From the NCBI RefSeq assembly GCF_001050015.1, contig NZ_CVTB01000122.1, forward strand, positions 1-64,000: a stretch of 64,000 bases of DNA, written 5' to 3'. The notes beneath the pieces are model-generated. The model was not told the DNA's origin and ran no database searches. It was given only the letters and a program-made list of their open reading frames with translations. Both the position numbers and the translations under genes were made by a program. Below are positions 42,012-50,968 of the stretch, in pieces (the stretch's first letter is position 1; each line of letters opens with the position of its first letter). Source of the stretch: Mycolicibacterium malmesburyense (lineage in GTDB: Bacteria > Actinomycetota > Actinomycetes > Mycobacteriales > Mycobacteriaceae).

Positions 42012-42818
42012 TCAGCCGGGCGGATCGAGCCGCACCCGGTACATCGTGGGCCAGTACTTGCCGGTCAGCAGGTATTCGTCGCCCCCGAGGTGGGCGATGC
42101 CGTTGAGCACCTTCTCCCGGTCGTCACCCTGGCCGGGCCACAGTCCCGCGGCGTCGACGACGGTGTTCACCGTGCCCGTCGCCGGGTCGATGCGCACGAT
42201 GTCGTTCGAGTGCCAGACGTTGGCCCACACCTGGCCGTCGACGCATTCCAGCTCGTTGAGGTTGCGCAGCGGTTGACCGTCGCGGGTCACGTTGACCGAA
42301 CCGGTCTCGGCGAAGGTCGCCGGGTCGTGGAAGCGCAGCCGGTCGGTGCCGTCGCTGCGAACGAGCCGGTCGCCGTCGCGGCACAGGCCCCAGCCCTCGC
42401 CGTCGACCGCCGCCTCCCGCACGGGGGTCAGCGTGGCCTTGTCCCATTCGACGGCCACCCCGTCGCGCCACGTCAGTTCCCAGATCCGGTCGTCGACGAC
42501 CGTGATCCCCTCGCCGTAGTAGTCGTTGGGCGCGGGTGCCGCGCGGCGCACCGCGCCGGTGGCGGGGTCGAGCTCGCGCACCTGGGACCTGCCGATGATG
42601 CCCGTGCCCTCGTACAGACTTCCTTCGCTGAGCTCGAGCCCCTGTGTCCATGCCGTGGCGTCGTGCGGAATCTCGGCCAACACAACGGGTTTGATGACGG
42701 GCGCCGGGCCCGACGGGGCAGGGGTGTCGCTCTGGGCGGTCGGCGACGGGCCACCGCACGACACGGTCGCGACGGCGAGCAGGACGGCGGCCGCGCGGCG
42801 GGCCACGGAGGCATACAT
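42012..42818 (-). CDS. Glutaminyl-peptide cyclotransferase (lipoprotein)
   Basis: A 268-residue exported beta-propeller enzyme that turns N-terminal Gln of secreted proteins into pyroglutamate. It has a signal peptide with a lipobox VATVSC (Cys near residue 21). The propeller has the family's repeated features: AWTQGLELSEGSLYEGTGIIGRS, DRIWELTWRDGVAVEWD, LRNLNELECVDGQVWANVWHSNDIVRIDP and LNGIAHLGGDEYLLTGKYWPTMY. The Glu in NELE is the expected catalytic acid. Length and layout fit the plant/bacterial type. It acts outside the membrane, anchored by lipid. Confidence 0.92.
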   Translation of the reverse strand: MYASVARRAAAVLLAVATVSCGGPSPTAQSDTPAPSGPAPVIKPVVLAEIPHDATAWTQGLELSEGSLYEGTGIIGRSQVRELDPATGAVRRAAPAPNDYYGEGITVVDDRIWELTWRDGVAVEWDKATLTPVREAAVDGEGWGLCRDGDRLVRSDGTDRLRFHDPATFAETGSVNVTRDGQPLRNLNELECVDGQVWANVWHSNDIVRIDPATGTVNTVVDAAGLWPGQGDDREKVLNGIAHLGGDEYLLTGKYWPTMYRVRLDPPG

Positions 42819-42852
42819 AGGGCATATGCCTACCCGATGGAGCGCGCGCCTG

Positions 42853-45800
42853 TCAGCCGGTCAGCGCCTTGTCGATCGCACGGTAGATGCGCTGCTCGCT
42901 GACCGGGCGCGGCGTGCCCAGCTGCTGCGCCCACAGGCTGACGCGCAGTTCTTCGATCTGCCGGCCGATGTCGCGGATGTCGACGCCGCCGGCGCGTGCG
43001 GGAGACAGCGCCCGCATCAGTTCGTCGTACGCGTCCTCGACGGCATGCACGCGGTCCATCCGCTCGCGGTCGGCGGCCAAACCGTGCGGTAGCCGCTCCA
43101 GCCGCCTGCCGATCGCCAGGAGATAGCGGGTCAGGTCGGCCAGGTGGGCCGCGCCGGTGGCGCCGACGAACCCGCGCGGCAGCAGCCGGTCGAGCTGGGC
43201 TCGGATGTCGGCGATGGCATCGGCCTGCGCGGCGGAGGGCGTCGGCGGCAGCGCGACCTCGACGTCGTGTGCCGCGGCGAGCACCTTCTCCACACGCGTG
43301 ACGATGCCCGCCGTGGTGGCCACCAGTTCGGCGGCGACACGGTCGCGCAGCGCTTCGAACTCCTCGCGGGTCCACGCCGGAGCGGGCGCGAGCATGTCGG
43401 TCGCGGCATCGGCGCAATCCTCGAGCAGCGCCTGCAGCGAGCCGTCAGGGTTCGAGCCGAGCACGAGCTTGGTGCGCGGCTGCAGTTGCCGCTCAACGGC
43501 TTTCACCGGAGAGGACACCGCCAGGCGCAGCAACCTGCGGGTGCCCGCACCCATCGCCGCCTGTTGTTCGGCCGCGGTCGGAAACACATGCAGGTCGGCG
43601 GCCGCACCCGCGTCGACCAGCGCCGGATATCCGCGCACGGTGTGGCCGGCCACGACGCGTTCGACGGTCCGCGGCAGCTCGTCGAGATCCTCGGGCCACG
43701 TGCGCAGCCCGGTGCGGTCCAACTCGCCGGCGACCGCGTCGGCGACCGCACGCCGGACCGGAGCGGCGAGTTCGTGTTGCAGCGCGTCGAGGTCCTTACC
43801 GCGGGCCAGTTCGGTGCCGTCGGCACCTTCGACGGCGAAGGTGACGCGCAGGTGCGACGGCAGCTTGTCGAGGTCGAAGGCGTCGACCGGCACCAGAACG
43901 CCGGTGCGGCGGTGCAGTTCGCGCTGCACGGCCTCCAGCAGCGGTTCGGCGCCGGGCGTGATCGCCGCCAGCACCGCACGCGCGGTGTCCGGCGCGGGAA
44001 CGAAGTTGCGGCGCAACGCCTTCGGCAGGGAGCGGATCAACGCGGTGATCAACTCTTCACGCAGCGCCGGTACCTGCCAGGCGAACTCGTCGCCGCCGAG
44101 GCGGGCCAGCACTTCGACGGGGACGTGCACCGTCACCCCGTCGTCCTCGGCGCCGGGCTCGAAGCGGTAGCTCAGCGGCAGCGCCAGGTCCCCTGCGTGC
44201 CAGGCATCGGGCTGTCCGTCGTCCGCGTCCTCGGTTCGCAGCAGGTCGTCTCGGGTGAACGTGAGCAGTTCGGGCGTGAGGTGGCGCTGCTTCTTCCACC
44301 ACGCGTCGAAGTGCCGCGCGGACACCACATCCGCCGGAATCCGGGCGTCGTAGAGGGCGAAGACCTCGGCATCGCCGACGAGCAGGTCGCGCCTGCGGGC
44401 CTTTTCCTCCAGTTCCTCGAGTTCCTCACGCAGGCGGGCGTTGTCGCGGAAGAAGTGGTGCCGGGTCTGCCAGTCCCCCTCCACGAGCGCATGCCGGATG
44501 AACAACTCGCGGGCCAGTTCCGGTTCGATCTGCGAATAGCCGACGGGGCGGCGCGGCACCAGCGGCAATCCGTAGAGCGTCACCCGCTCGTAGGCCATCA
44601 CCGCCCCGCGCCTGGCGTCCCAGTGCGGTTCGCTGTAGGTCCGCTGCACGAGATCGCCCGCGATGCGCTCGACCGTTTCGGGTTGGATGCGGGCGCCGAT
44701 GCGACCGAACAGCCTGCTGGTCTCCACCAGGTCGGCGACGACGATCCAGCGGGGCGGGCGCTTGGTGAGCACCGAACCGGGCGCCAGCACGAACTTCGCG
44801 TTGCGCGCGCCCTGGTAGTCGCGGCCCTCGCCGTCACGCAGCCCGATATGCGACAGCAGGCCGGCCAGCAGCGCGGCGTGCACGGCGGCCGGGTCGGCGG
44901 GTTCGGGGTCGCTCGACTCGGTGATTCCGAGGTCCCTGGCGATGCTGCGCAGTTGTCCGACGAGGTCCTGCCATTCCCTGATCCGCAGGTAGTGCAGGAA
45001 CTCGTCGCGGCACATCCGGCGAAACGCGTTGCCGGACAGTTCCTTACGCTGTTCGCCGAGATAGCGCCAGAGGTTCAGGTAGGACATGAAGTCCGAATGC
45101 TCGTCGGCGAACCTGGCGTGCTTCTGCCGCGCGGCCTCCTCGCGGTCGGCGGGCCGCTCCCGCGGATCGGGAATCGACAGCGCGGCGGCCAGCACCAGGA
45201 TCTCCCGTACGCAGCCCTCGGCATCGGCCTGCAGGATCATGCGGCCCAACCGCGGGTCGACGGGTAGCTGCGCGAGCCTGCGGCCGACATCGGTGATGGC
45301 GCCGCCCAGGTTCGATTCGCCGGCGGCGATGTCGAATGCGCCGAGTTCCTGCAGCAGCTGCACACCGTCGCGGATGGCGCGCCGGTCGGGCGGGTCGAGG
45401 AACGGAAAGTTCTCGATATCACCGAGGTTCAGGGCGGCCATCTGCAGGATGACGGCGGCGAGGTTGGTGCGCAGGATCTCTGGATCGGTGTAGCGGGGGC
45501 GAGCCTCGAAATCCTCCTGCGAGTACAGCCGGATGCACACGCCGGGCGCCGTGCGCCCCGAGCGGCCCGCGCGCTGCGCGGCCGACGCCTGCGAAATCGA
45601 CTCGATCGGCAACCGTTGCACCTTGGTTCGGCGGCTGTAGCGCGATATGCGCGCGGTCCCCGGATCGACGACGTAGCGGATGCCGGGCACCGTCAGAGAT
45701 GTTTCGGCGACGTTCGTCGCGAGGACGATGCGACGGCCGGTGTGGGGAGGCTGGAACACCCGCTGCTGTTCGGCCGTCGGCAGCCGCGCGTACAGCGGAA

Positions 45801-46776
45801 GCACCTCGGTGTTGTGCAAGCCGCGCAGGGCTTCTGCGGTGTCGCGGATCTCGCGCTCACCGGACAGGAACACCAGCACGTCGCCCGGCGGCTCGCTCTC
45901 CAGCTCGTGAACGGCGTCGACGATCGCCTCGGTCTGGTCCCGCATCTCGGTGCGGACCACCTCGTGGTCGGGGTCGTCGGGGTCATCGGCGTCGTCGGCC
46001 GGTACGGCGACTTCCAAAGGTCGATAGCGGATTTCGACCGGATAGGTGCGCCCGGACACCTCGACGATCGGCGCACCGTCGAAATGCTCGGCGAACCGCT
46101 CCGGTTCGATCGTCGCCGAGGTGACGATGAGTTTGAGGTCGGGGCGCCGCGGCAGCAGCCCGCGCAGGTAGCCGAGCAGGAAGTCGATGTTGAGGCTGCG
46201 CTCGTGGGCCTCGTCGAGGATCAGGGTGTCGTAGCGCAACAGCCGGCGGTCCCGCTGGATCTCGGCGAGCAGGATGCCGTCGGTCATCAGCTTCACCAGG
46301 GTGCGGTCGCCGGCCTGGTCGGTGAAGCGCACCGTGTAGCCGATGGTGTCGCCCAGCGGGCTGCCCACTTCGTCGGCGATGCGCCGGGCGACGGTGCGCG
46401 CGGCCAGGCGCCGCGGCTGGGTGTGCCCGATCGTGCCGCGCACCCCGCGGCCGATGTCGAGGCAGATCTTCGGCAGCTGCGTCGTCTTGCCCGAACCGGT
46501 TTCGCCCGCGACGATCACCACCTGGTTCTGGTTGATCGCCCTGGCGATCTCGTCGCGGCGGTCGCTGACCGGCAGGTCGGGATAGGAGATCGACGGAACG
46601 GCCGCGGTGCGCGTCGCGACGAGTCCCTCCGCCGCGGCGATCTGTTCGGCGAGCTTGGCGATCTTCTCCGGGCCGGCGCCGCGCAGTTGGCGCAGGCGCC
46701 TTCCGAACCGGGCCGCATCGCGGATCGTCAGCCCGTCGAGGCGCTTGCGGAGCTGCGCGACAGAGGGCCCGGACAC
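42853..46776 (-). CDS. hrpA: ATP-dependent RNA helicase HrpA
   Basis: A 1307-residue DEAH-box helicase of the usual bacterial HrpA size. Walker A is AGETGSGKTT (90-99), the DEAH box ILDEAHERSLN, motif III VTSATIEPERF, motif V IVLATNVAETSLTVPGIRYVVD and motif VI SAAQRAGRSGRTAPG. The helicase-associated winged helix, OB fold and long C-terminal DUF3418 follow. It unwinds RNA in the cytoplasm with NTP hydrolysis; E. coli HrpA has roles in resolving collided ribosomes. GTG 46776 is preceded at 7 nt by TATCCT on the minus strand, a leaderless promoter. Confidence 0.97.
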   Translation of the reverse strand: MSGPSVAQLRKRLDGLTIRDAARFGRRLRQLRGAGPEKIAKLAEQIAAAEGLVATRTAAVPSISYPDLPVSDRRDEIARAINQNQVVIVAGETGSGKTTQLPKICLDIGRGVRGTIGHTQPRRLAARTVARRIADEVGSPLGDTIGYTVRFTDQAGDRTLVKLMTDGILLAEIQRDRRLLRYDTLILDEAHERSLNIDFLLGYLRGLLPRRPDLKLIVTSATIEPERFAEHFDGAPIVEVSGRTYPVEIRYRPLEVAVPADDADDPDDPDHEVVRTEMRDQTEAIVDAVHELESEPPGDVLVFLSGEREIRDTAEALRGLHNTEVLPLYARLPTAEQQRVFQPPHTGRRIVLATNVAETSLTVPGIRYVVDPGTARISRYSRRTKVQRLPIESISQASAAQRAGRSGRTAPGVCIRLYSQEDFEARPRYTDPEILRTNLAAVILQMAALNLGDIENFPFLDPPDRRAIRDGVQLLQELGAFDIAAGESNLGGAITDVGRRLAQLPVDPRLGRMILQADAEGCVREILVLAAALSIPDPRERPADREEAARQKHARFADEHSDFMSYLNLWRYLGEQRKELSGNAFRRMCRDEFLHYLRIREWQDLVGQLRSIARDLGITESSDPEPADPAAVHAALLAGLLSHIGLRDGEGRDYQGARNAKFVLAPGSVLTKRPPRWIVVADLVETSRLFGRIGARIQPETVERIAGDLVQRTYSEPHWDARRGAVMAYERVTLYGLPLVPRRPVGYSQIEPELARELFIRHALVEGDWQTRHHFFRDNARLREELEELEEKARRRDLLVGDAEVFALYDARIPADVVSARHFDAWWKKQRHLTPELLTFTRDDLLRTEDADDGQPDAWHAGDLALPLSYRFEPGAEDDGVTVHVPVEVLARLGGDEFAWQVPALREELITALIRSLPKALRRNFVPAPDTARAVLAAITPGAEPLLEAVQRELHRRTGVLVPVDAFDLDKLPSHLRVTFAVEGADGTELARGKDLDALQHELAAPVRRAVADAVAGELDRTGLRTWPEDLDELPRTVERVVAGHTVRGYPALVDAGAAADLHVFPTAAEQQAAMGAGTRRLLRLAVSSPVKAVERQLQPRTKLVLGSNPDGSLQALLEDCADAATDMLAPAPAWTREEFEALRDRVAAELVATTAGIVTRVEKVLAAAHDVEVALPPTPSAAQADAIADIRAQLDRLLPRGFVGATGAAHLADLTRYLLAIGRRLERLPHGLAADRERMDRVHAVEDAYDELMRALSPARAGGVDIRDIGRQIEELRVSLWAQQLGTPRPVSEQRIYRAIDKALTG

Positions 46777-46783
46777 TCCGGCC

Positions 46784-46789
46784 AGGATA
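46784..46789 (-). promoter_or_regulatory. -10 element TATCCT, leaderless hrpA promoter
   Basis: Read on the minus strand, TATCCT is followed by 7 nt and GTG 46776. It lies in the 22-bp gap behind the MmyB-type regulator gene, so hrpA need not rely on upstream readthrough. Confidence 0.5.
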
Positions 46790-46798
46790 GGCGTCCGG

Positions 46799-47680
46799 TC
46801 AGGGGGCCGGCAGGTCGGCGTCGGCGCCGGCGCTCGACGTGGTGCCGGTCCAGTTGGCCAGCAGCTGCAGCGCGGTCTCCGACGGCGAGCCCGGATCGGC
46901 GGTGTAGATGCACAGCGTCTGGTCGGGATCGCCCAGCACGGCGACGCTCTCGTAGTTCACCGTCAGATCGCCGACCAGCGGGTGGTGGTAGCGCTTGGTC
47001 CCGTGGGTGCGTTCGCGCACGTTGTGGTCGGCCCACCACCGCCGGAACTCCTCGCTCTTGACGGCGAGCTCACCGACGAGCTCGGTCAGCAGCGGATCGT
47101 CGGGGTGCCTGCCGGCGTCGAGGCGCAGGATCGCGACGTTGTCGCGGGCGACGTCCTCCCAGTCGGCGAACAGCTCCCGCGAGGACTCGTCAAGGAATGT
47201 GAACCGCAACAGGTTTCGCTCCCGCGGCGGCAGCGCCTCGAAGTCGCCCATCAGCGCTCGCGCCAGCCGGTTGGCCGCCAGCATGTCCATCCGCCGGCCG
47301 AACACGAACGCGGGCGCAACATCGTCGAGCGTCTCCAGCACCCGGCGGACACCCGGGCGCACCCGCTGCACCGGTGCCGGGCGGCGCCGGGCGCGACGCG
47401 TCTTCGTGCGCGCGATCTGGAACAGATACGACCGCTCGACGTCGTCGAGGTGCAGCGCGCGGGCGACCGCGTCGAGCACCTCGTCGGAGACGTTGAGGTG
47501 GCGGCCCTGCTCGAGGCGGGTGTAGTAGTCCACGCTCACCCCGGCCAGTTGGGCGACCTCCTCGCGCCGCAGCCCGGGCACCCGGCGCACCCGCCCCGAC
47601 CCGCCGATCTCGACGTCCTCGACGCGCAGACGCGCCCGTCGCGTCCGCAGGAACTCCTTGAGCTCGGCGTTGTGATCCAT
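46799..47680 (-). CDS. XRE-family regulator with MmyB-like ligand domain
   Basis: A 293-residue transcription factor. N-terminal helix-turn-helix about 8-75 (LKEFLRTRRARL, VPGLRREEVAQLAGVSVDYYTRLEQGRHLNVSDEVLDAVARALHL) followed by the MmyB-like ligand-binding domain (RVLETLDDVAPAFVFGRRMDMLAANRLARALMGDF, RNLLRFTFLDE, ELAVKSEEFRRWWADHNVRERTHGTKRYHHPLVGDL), proposed to bind a fatty acid or similar ligand. ATG 47680 is chosen for its match to the family start. It is divergent from an SDR gene over 173 bp, the usual arrangement in which MmyB-type proteins control the neighbouring dehydrogenase. Confidence 0.92.
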   Translation of the reverse strand: MDHNAELKEFLRTRRARLRVEDVEIGGSGRVRRVPGLRREEVAQLAGVSVDYYTRLEQGRHLNVSDEVLDAVARALHLDDVERSYLFQIARTKTRRARRRPAPVQRVRPGVRRVLETLDDVAPAFVFGRRMDMLAANRLARALMGDFEALPPRERNLLRFTFLDESSRELFADWEDVARDNVAILRLDAGRHPDDPLLTELVGELAVKSEEFRRWWADHNVRERTHGTKRYHHPLVGDLTVNYESVAVLGDPDQTLCIYTADPGSPSETALQLLANWTGTTSSAGADADLPAP

Positions 47681-47853
47681 GGCTCCAGTGTGGGCGCCGC
47701 GAACCCGTCGCACCGGGTCAAACGTGGGACCGCCAGACCCAGGAACGCCCATCCCAGGCATAGCGGGGCTCGTTTTGGCTGCTCAGAACGCCGCGCGCGG
47801 TTGTTGAGTCGAGTGAGCGGCACTACCGCCGACACCGACGAAAGGAATCCGCC

Positions 47854-48633
47854 ATGACTCACACCACCCCGACCACCCAGACCCTGTCCGGTCGCGTCGC
47901 CGTCATCACCGGCGCGTCGAGCGGCATCGGTGAGGCCACCGCCAAGCGGCTCGCCGCGTCCGGCGCCAGGGTCGCGCTGCTGGCCCGTCGGGCCGACCGC
48001 CTAGAGAAGCTCGCCGCCGAGATCGCCGAGGCCGGCGGCGCCGCGCTCGCGCTGCCACTGGACGTCACCGACGCCGACGCCGTGCGCGCCGCCGCGGAGC
48101 GAGTGGCCGCCGAATGGGGCCCGGCCGACGTGCTGTTCAACAACGCCGGGGTCATGCTGCCCGCCGCGATCGACGAACAGCGTTTCGACCAGTGGCAGCA
48201 GCAGATCGACCTGAACATCACCGGATTGATGAACGCGATCGGTGCGTTCGTCCCGCAGCTGGTGGCCTCCGCCGCCGACAGGGGCGTCGCCGACCTGATC
48301 AACACCTCGTCGATCGCCGCGCAGAACATCTTCCCCAACTTCGCGGTGTACTCGGGCACGAAGGCGTACGTGACGCACATGTCGCGCACGCTACGCGCCG
48401 AGCTCGGCGCCAAGAACGTCCGCGTCTCGGCCGTCGAGCCCGGCATCGTCGAAACCGAACTGCAGGGTCACGTCACCGATCCCGGCGCCCAGGAGTGGCT
48501 GGACGGCACGCGCGATCAGATCGACTGGCTCGCACCGGATGACGTCGCCGAGGCGATCGAATTCCTGGTGTCCCAGCCGGCGCGGGTGAACGTACAGCAG
48601 CTGACGATCATGCCGACGCGTCAGGCGTCGTGA
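47854..48633 (+). CDS. Short-chain dehydrogenase/reductase
   Basis: A 259-residue classical SDR. Cofactor motif TGASSGIGEA near 22-31, NNAGV at about 93-97, catalytic Ser in LINTSSIAAQN and Tyr-Lys in YSGTKAY. Basic residues after the second strand (ARRADRLEKL) favour NADP(H). AAGGA precedes ATG 47854. Substrate unknown. It is divergent from an XRE/MmyB regulator, which is probably its repressor and responds to the same class of compounds. Confidence 0.92.
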   Translation: MTHTTPTTQTLSGRVAVITGASSGIGEATAKRLAASGARVALLARRADRLEKLAAEIAEAGGAALALPLDVTDADAVRAAAERVAAEWGPADVLFNNAGVMLPAAIDEQRFDQWQQQIDLNITGLMNAIGAFVPQLVASAADRGVADLINTSSIAAQNIFPNFAVYSGTKAYVTHMSRTLRAELGAKNVRVSAVEPGIVETELQGHVTDPGAQEWLDGTRDQIDWLAPDDVAEAIEFLVSQPARVNVQQLTIMPTRQAS

Positions 48634-48655
48634 GAGGAGCGGATGCGGTGCGGTC

Positions 48656-49822
48656 CTACGCGGGCCGCACCGTACCGCCGTGTCCCGCGGCCGCGTAAGC
48701 GTCACGGGCCGAGGCGATCTCGTCACAGAGGCGTTCGGCGTCGGTGTACAACCCGCCGAAGATGGCCCACTGGGTCGGGCGGTCGAGTTCCCGACTCTGA
48801 ACGTGTGCGGTCAATTCGTCGAAGGCCGAACGGCACCGGTCGGCCTCCTCGGCCAGTGGCCTGCCGCTGACATCGGCGCCGGTGTGCATCTGGCCCGCGA
48901 CCGTCACGGCGTCGCGCACGGCGGCCAGGAGATCGCCGAAGCGCCTGAGGAATTCGTCGTGTTGCGCACCCGACTCGTCCCGTGCCACGGCGCGCACCAA
49001 CCCCGTGGCCACCCAACGCAACTCCTCGCCGATCCGCTCGAGCGCGTTGATCGTCACCCGGTGCCCCCATACCCCGGTGTCGGCGCGGACCAGCAACCGG
49101 CGCAGGTTGAGCTTCGTCGTGCGCACGGCGTGGTCGAGCGTGTGACGGGCCTGCGCGGCTTTGTTCGGAAGCGTGTCGGCACGCCACCGCCAGTCGCGCG
49201 CATCGTCTTCACTCACATCGCCTCCCGCCAAGCCGTCGACCATGTCCGACAGCAGGTCGACGATCGACCCGCTGACCGATTCGACCGCGTAGCGCGCGCT
49301 GCGGTACCGGAGCGGCGGCGCGACCACCAACGTCACGACGATCGCCACGGCGGCGCCCAACAGGACCATGCCAGCGATCGACGGAAGGGGGCTGCCGGCC
49401 GATGCGCCGCCGGAGGGCAGCGCGAACGCTCCGTAGGCGAAGATCGCCGCCACCGCGACGTTGATCCCCTGACTGCCCAACCGGTGCCACCGTCCGATCA
49501 CGAGCGCGAGGCCGAGGATCGCCGGGAACAGCCACAGCTCGACACCCCACACCCACACCGCCGCGCCCGCGAGGCCGATGCCGGCCAGCATCGCCGCCGT
49601 GTAGCGAACGGCCTTCGCGACCGAGTCCGCGATGGTGATTTCGACCAGCATCAGCGCGGAGAACGCCGCGAAGGTGGCGTGGGAGGAGCCGAACACCTTG
49701 GTGGCGATCAGCCAGGCTGTGGCGCAGGCGATGACGGCCTTCAGCAACGCGAGGGCCGTCTCGCGGTCGAGCCTCACCTGATTCACGGCGCGCCGGGCAC
49801 GGGGTATGAGAATGCCCACCAC
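48656..49822 (-). CDS. FUSC-like (aromatic-acid exporter-like) membrane protein
   Basis: A 388-residue protein with a set of about six membrane helices in the first 180 residues (TALALLKAVIACATAWLIATKVF, LWLFPAILGLALVIG, AGMVLLGAAVAIVVTLVVAPPLRYR), including ATFAAFSALMLVEITIADS, the FUSC/ArAE pattern, followed by a long cytoplasmic helical domain (SGSIVDLLSDMVDGLAGGD onward). Proteins of this group are proposed to export aromatic acids or related compounds. The start is one of two GTG codons at 49822. It is 37 bp after the reductase-like gene on the same strand. Confidence 0.82.
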   Translation of the reverse strand: MVGILIPRARRAVNQVRLDRETALALLKAVIACATAWLIATKVFGSSHATFAAFSALMLVEITIADSVAKAVRYTAAMLAGIGLAGAAVWVWGVELWLFPAILGLALVIGRWHRLGSQGINVAVAAIFAYGAFALPSGGASAGSPLPSIAGMVLLGAAVAIVVTLVVAPPLRYRSARYAVESVSGSIVDLLSDMVDGLAGGDVSEDDARDWRWRADTLPNKAAQARHTLDHAVRTTKLNLRRLLVRADTGVWGHRVTINALERIGEELRWVATGLVRAVARDESGAQHDEFLRRFGDLLAAVRDAVTVAGQMHTGADVSGRPLAEEADRCRSAFDELTAHVQSRELDRPTQWAIFGGLYTDAERLCDEIASARDAYAAAGHGGTVRPA

Positions 49823-49859
49823 GTGGTCAGGCCTTCCCGCTGCCGGCGGGGCCTAACCG

Positions 49860-50753
49860 TCAGGACTTGTCCGGCGACCAGTACTCGAGCATCTCGGCGA
49901 ACGTCTCGAACGCCGGAACGGAGACGCCGTAGGTCGCCTCGAGGTGGATACTCAGCGGGAAACCGAGGTCGGCGACGCCGTCGATGACGCGCTTGTACAG
50001 GTCGACCATCAGTTTTCGCTTCTCCGCAGGCTCCGTGGCCGCGAGCTTCTTGACGAACTCCTGCTCCGCGGCGACGGCAGCGTTGCCCGGATCCTGGATG
50101 AGCCAGTTGATCAGGCCGACCTTGCTCTCCATCTTCGGCACGAAGCCGAAGGACAGCAGGATCTCCGGACGGTGCTCGGTTTCCTTGGCGAAGTCGCGCA
50201 GGAACCCGACGATCGCGTCGGAGTAGAGCAGCTGGGTCATCCCGTAGGTGGCGCCCTGGTCGCACTTGAACCGGAACCGGCCCTGCTCGCCGTCCCGGGT
50301 GGGGATGAGGATCGCCCCGCGGTTGGGAACCACGTCGGCGTAGAGCGACAACGCGTCGGTCGGGGCTACGCCGGTGCCTTCGCCGTCGTTCATCGTGCGC
50401 GGCACGCCCACGAACGCGATGCCGTCGAAGCCGGCGCTGGACAGGTCGGTCAGGCGGCGCCGCAACGTCGGTTCGTCCATGAACGCGGTCACCTGCGTGC
50501 ACAGGCCGTTCATCCCGGACAGCTCGGGGGTGATGATCGCCCAGAAGTCGAGCACGTCCATCTTGGGCTTCATCTCGATGGGACGGTCGTCGTCCTCTTC
50601 GATCATGCCCGGGATCATCACGTGCCTGATGCGGCCCTCGAGACCCGTCTCGGCGGAGCACCGCAACACCTTCTGCGCATCCTCCAACGCCTGCTCGTGC
50701 CCGCGCTCGACATTCGGCGGCACGAGCTCGAGCGCGATGGTGTTCAGCGTCAC
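49860..50753 (-). CDS. Methylenetetrahydrofolate reductase-like protein (Rv2172c/MSMEG type)
   Basis: A 297-residue TIM-barrel-like protein: TLNTIALELVPPNVERGHEQALEDA, IRHVMIPGMIEEDDDRPIEMKPKMDVLDFWAIITPEL, GFDGIAFVGVPR and RFKCDQGATYGMTQLLYSDAIVGFLRD, the latter resembling the MTHFR segment where Phe-Asp-rich GATFxxTQ lines the folate site. Mycobacteria lack a typical MetF and have flavin-independent MTHFRs of about 300 residues, which this resembles; the enzyme would reduce methylene- to methyl-tetrahydrofolate for methionine synthesis. GGAGAG lies 6 nt before GTG 50753. Family assignment is from remembered pattern, so confidence is moderate. Confidence 0.7.
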   Translation of the reverse strand: MTLNTIALELVPPNVERGHEQALEDAQKVLRCSAETGLEGRIRHVMIPGMIEEDDDRPIEMKPKMDVLDFWAIITPELSGMNGLCTQVTAFMDEPTLRRRLTDLSSAGFDGIAFVGVPRTMNDGEGTGVAPTDALSLYADVVPNRGAILIPTRDGEQGRFRFKCDQGATYGMTQLLYSDAIVGFLRDFAKETEHRPEILLSFGFVPKMESKVGLINWLIQDPGNAAVAAEQEFVKKLAATEPAEKRKLMVDLYKRVIDGVADLGFPLSIHLEATYGVSVPAFETFAEMLEYWSPDKS

Positions 50754-50884
50754 CGGGCTCTCCTCATCAGACGTTCACTTCCGCGCGGCAGGATGCGCGC
50801 CCTCTCGGGAAGCCTCACCATACAGACAGCGCCGCCGAGGTCCCCGGTCATGCCGCCGCGGTGCGTGCGCGCTGGCCGCCGTTC

Positions 50885-50930
50885 GTGAATCCGGCGACGC
50901 CATCGGGCCCCGGACCGTCGTCGGATTCAC
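50885..50930. repeat. 15-bp inverted repeat upstream of selO
   Basis: Arms 50885-50899 (GTGAATCCGGCGACG) and 50916-50930 match at 14 of 15 positions and enclose 16 nt (46 bp in all). It lies in the 215-bp divergent spacer (50754-50968) between the reductase-like gene and selO. Could form a hairpin in a leader RNA of either gene or be a protein-binding site. Confidence 0.6.
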
Positions 50931-50955
50931 ACTGAGGACGCGGCAATGCTGCTCG

Positions 50956-50961
50956 TACTGT
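50956..50961 (+). promoter_or_regulatory. -10 element TACTGT, leaderless selO promoter
   Basis: TACTGT ends 7 nt before GTG 50969, the second of two nearby GTG codons, and so favours that start. Confidence 0.45.
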
Positions 50962-50968
50962 GGAAGGG

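Noticed and set aside
43144..45267. Long open frame on the plus strand opposite hrpA (707 codons)
   Set aside because: A high-GC antisense shadow of a helicase gene with all motifs intact; the product has no recognisable fold.
50754..50968. SAM or cobalamin riboswitch upstream of the methylenetetrahydrofolate reductase-like gene
   Set aside because: I could not find the conserved core of either riboswitch; only a plain 15-bp inverted repeat is present.
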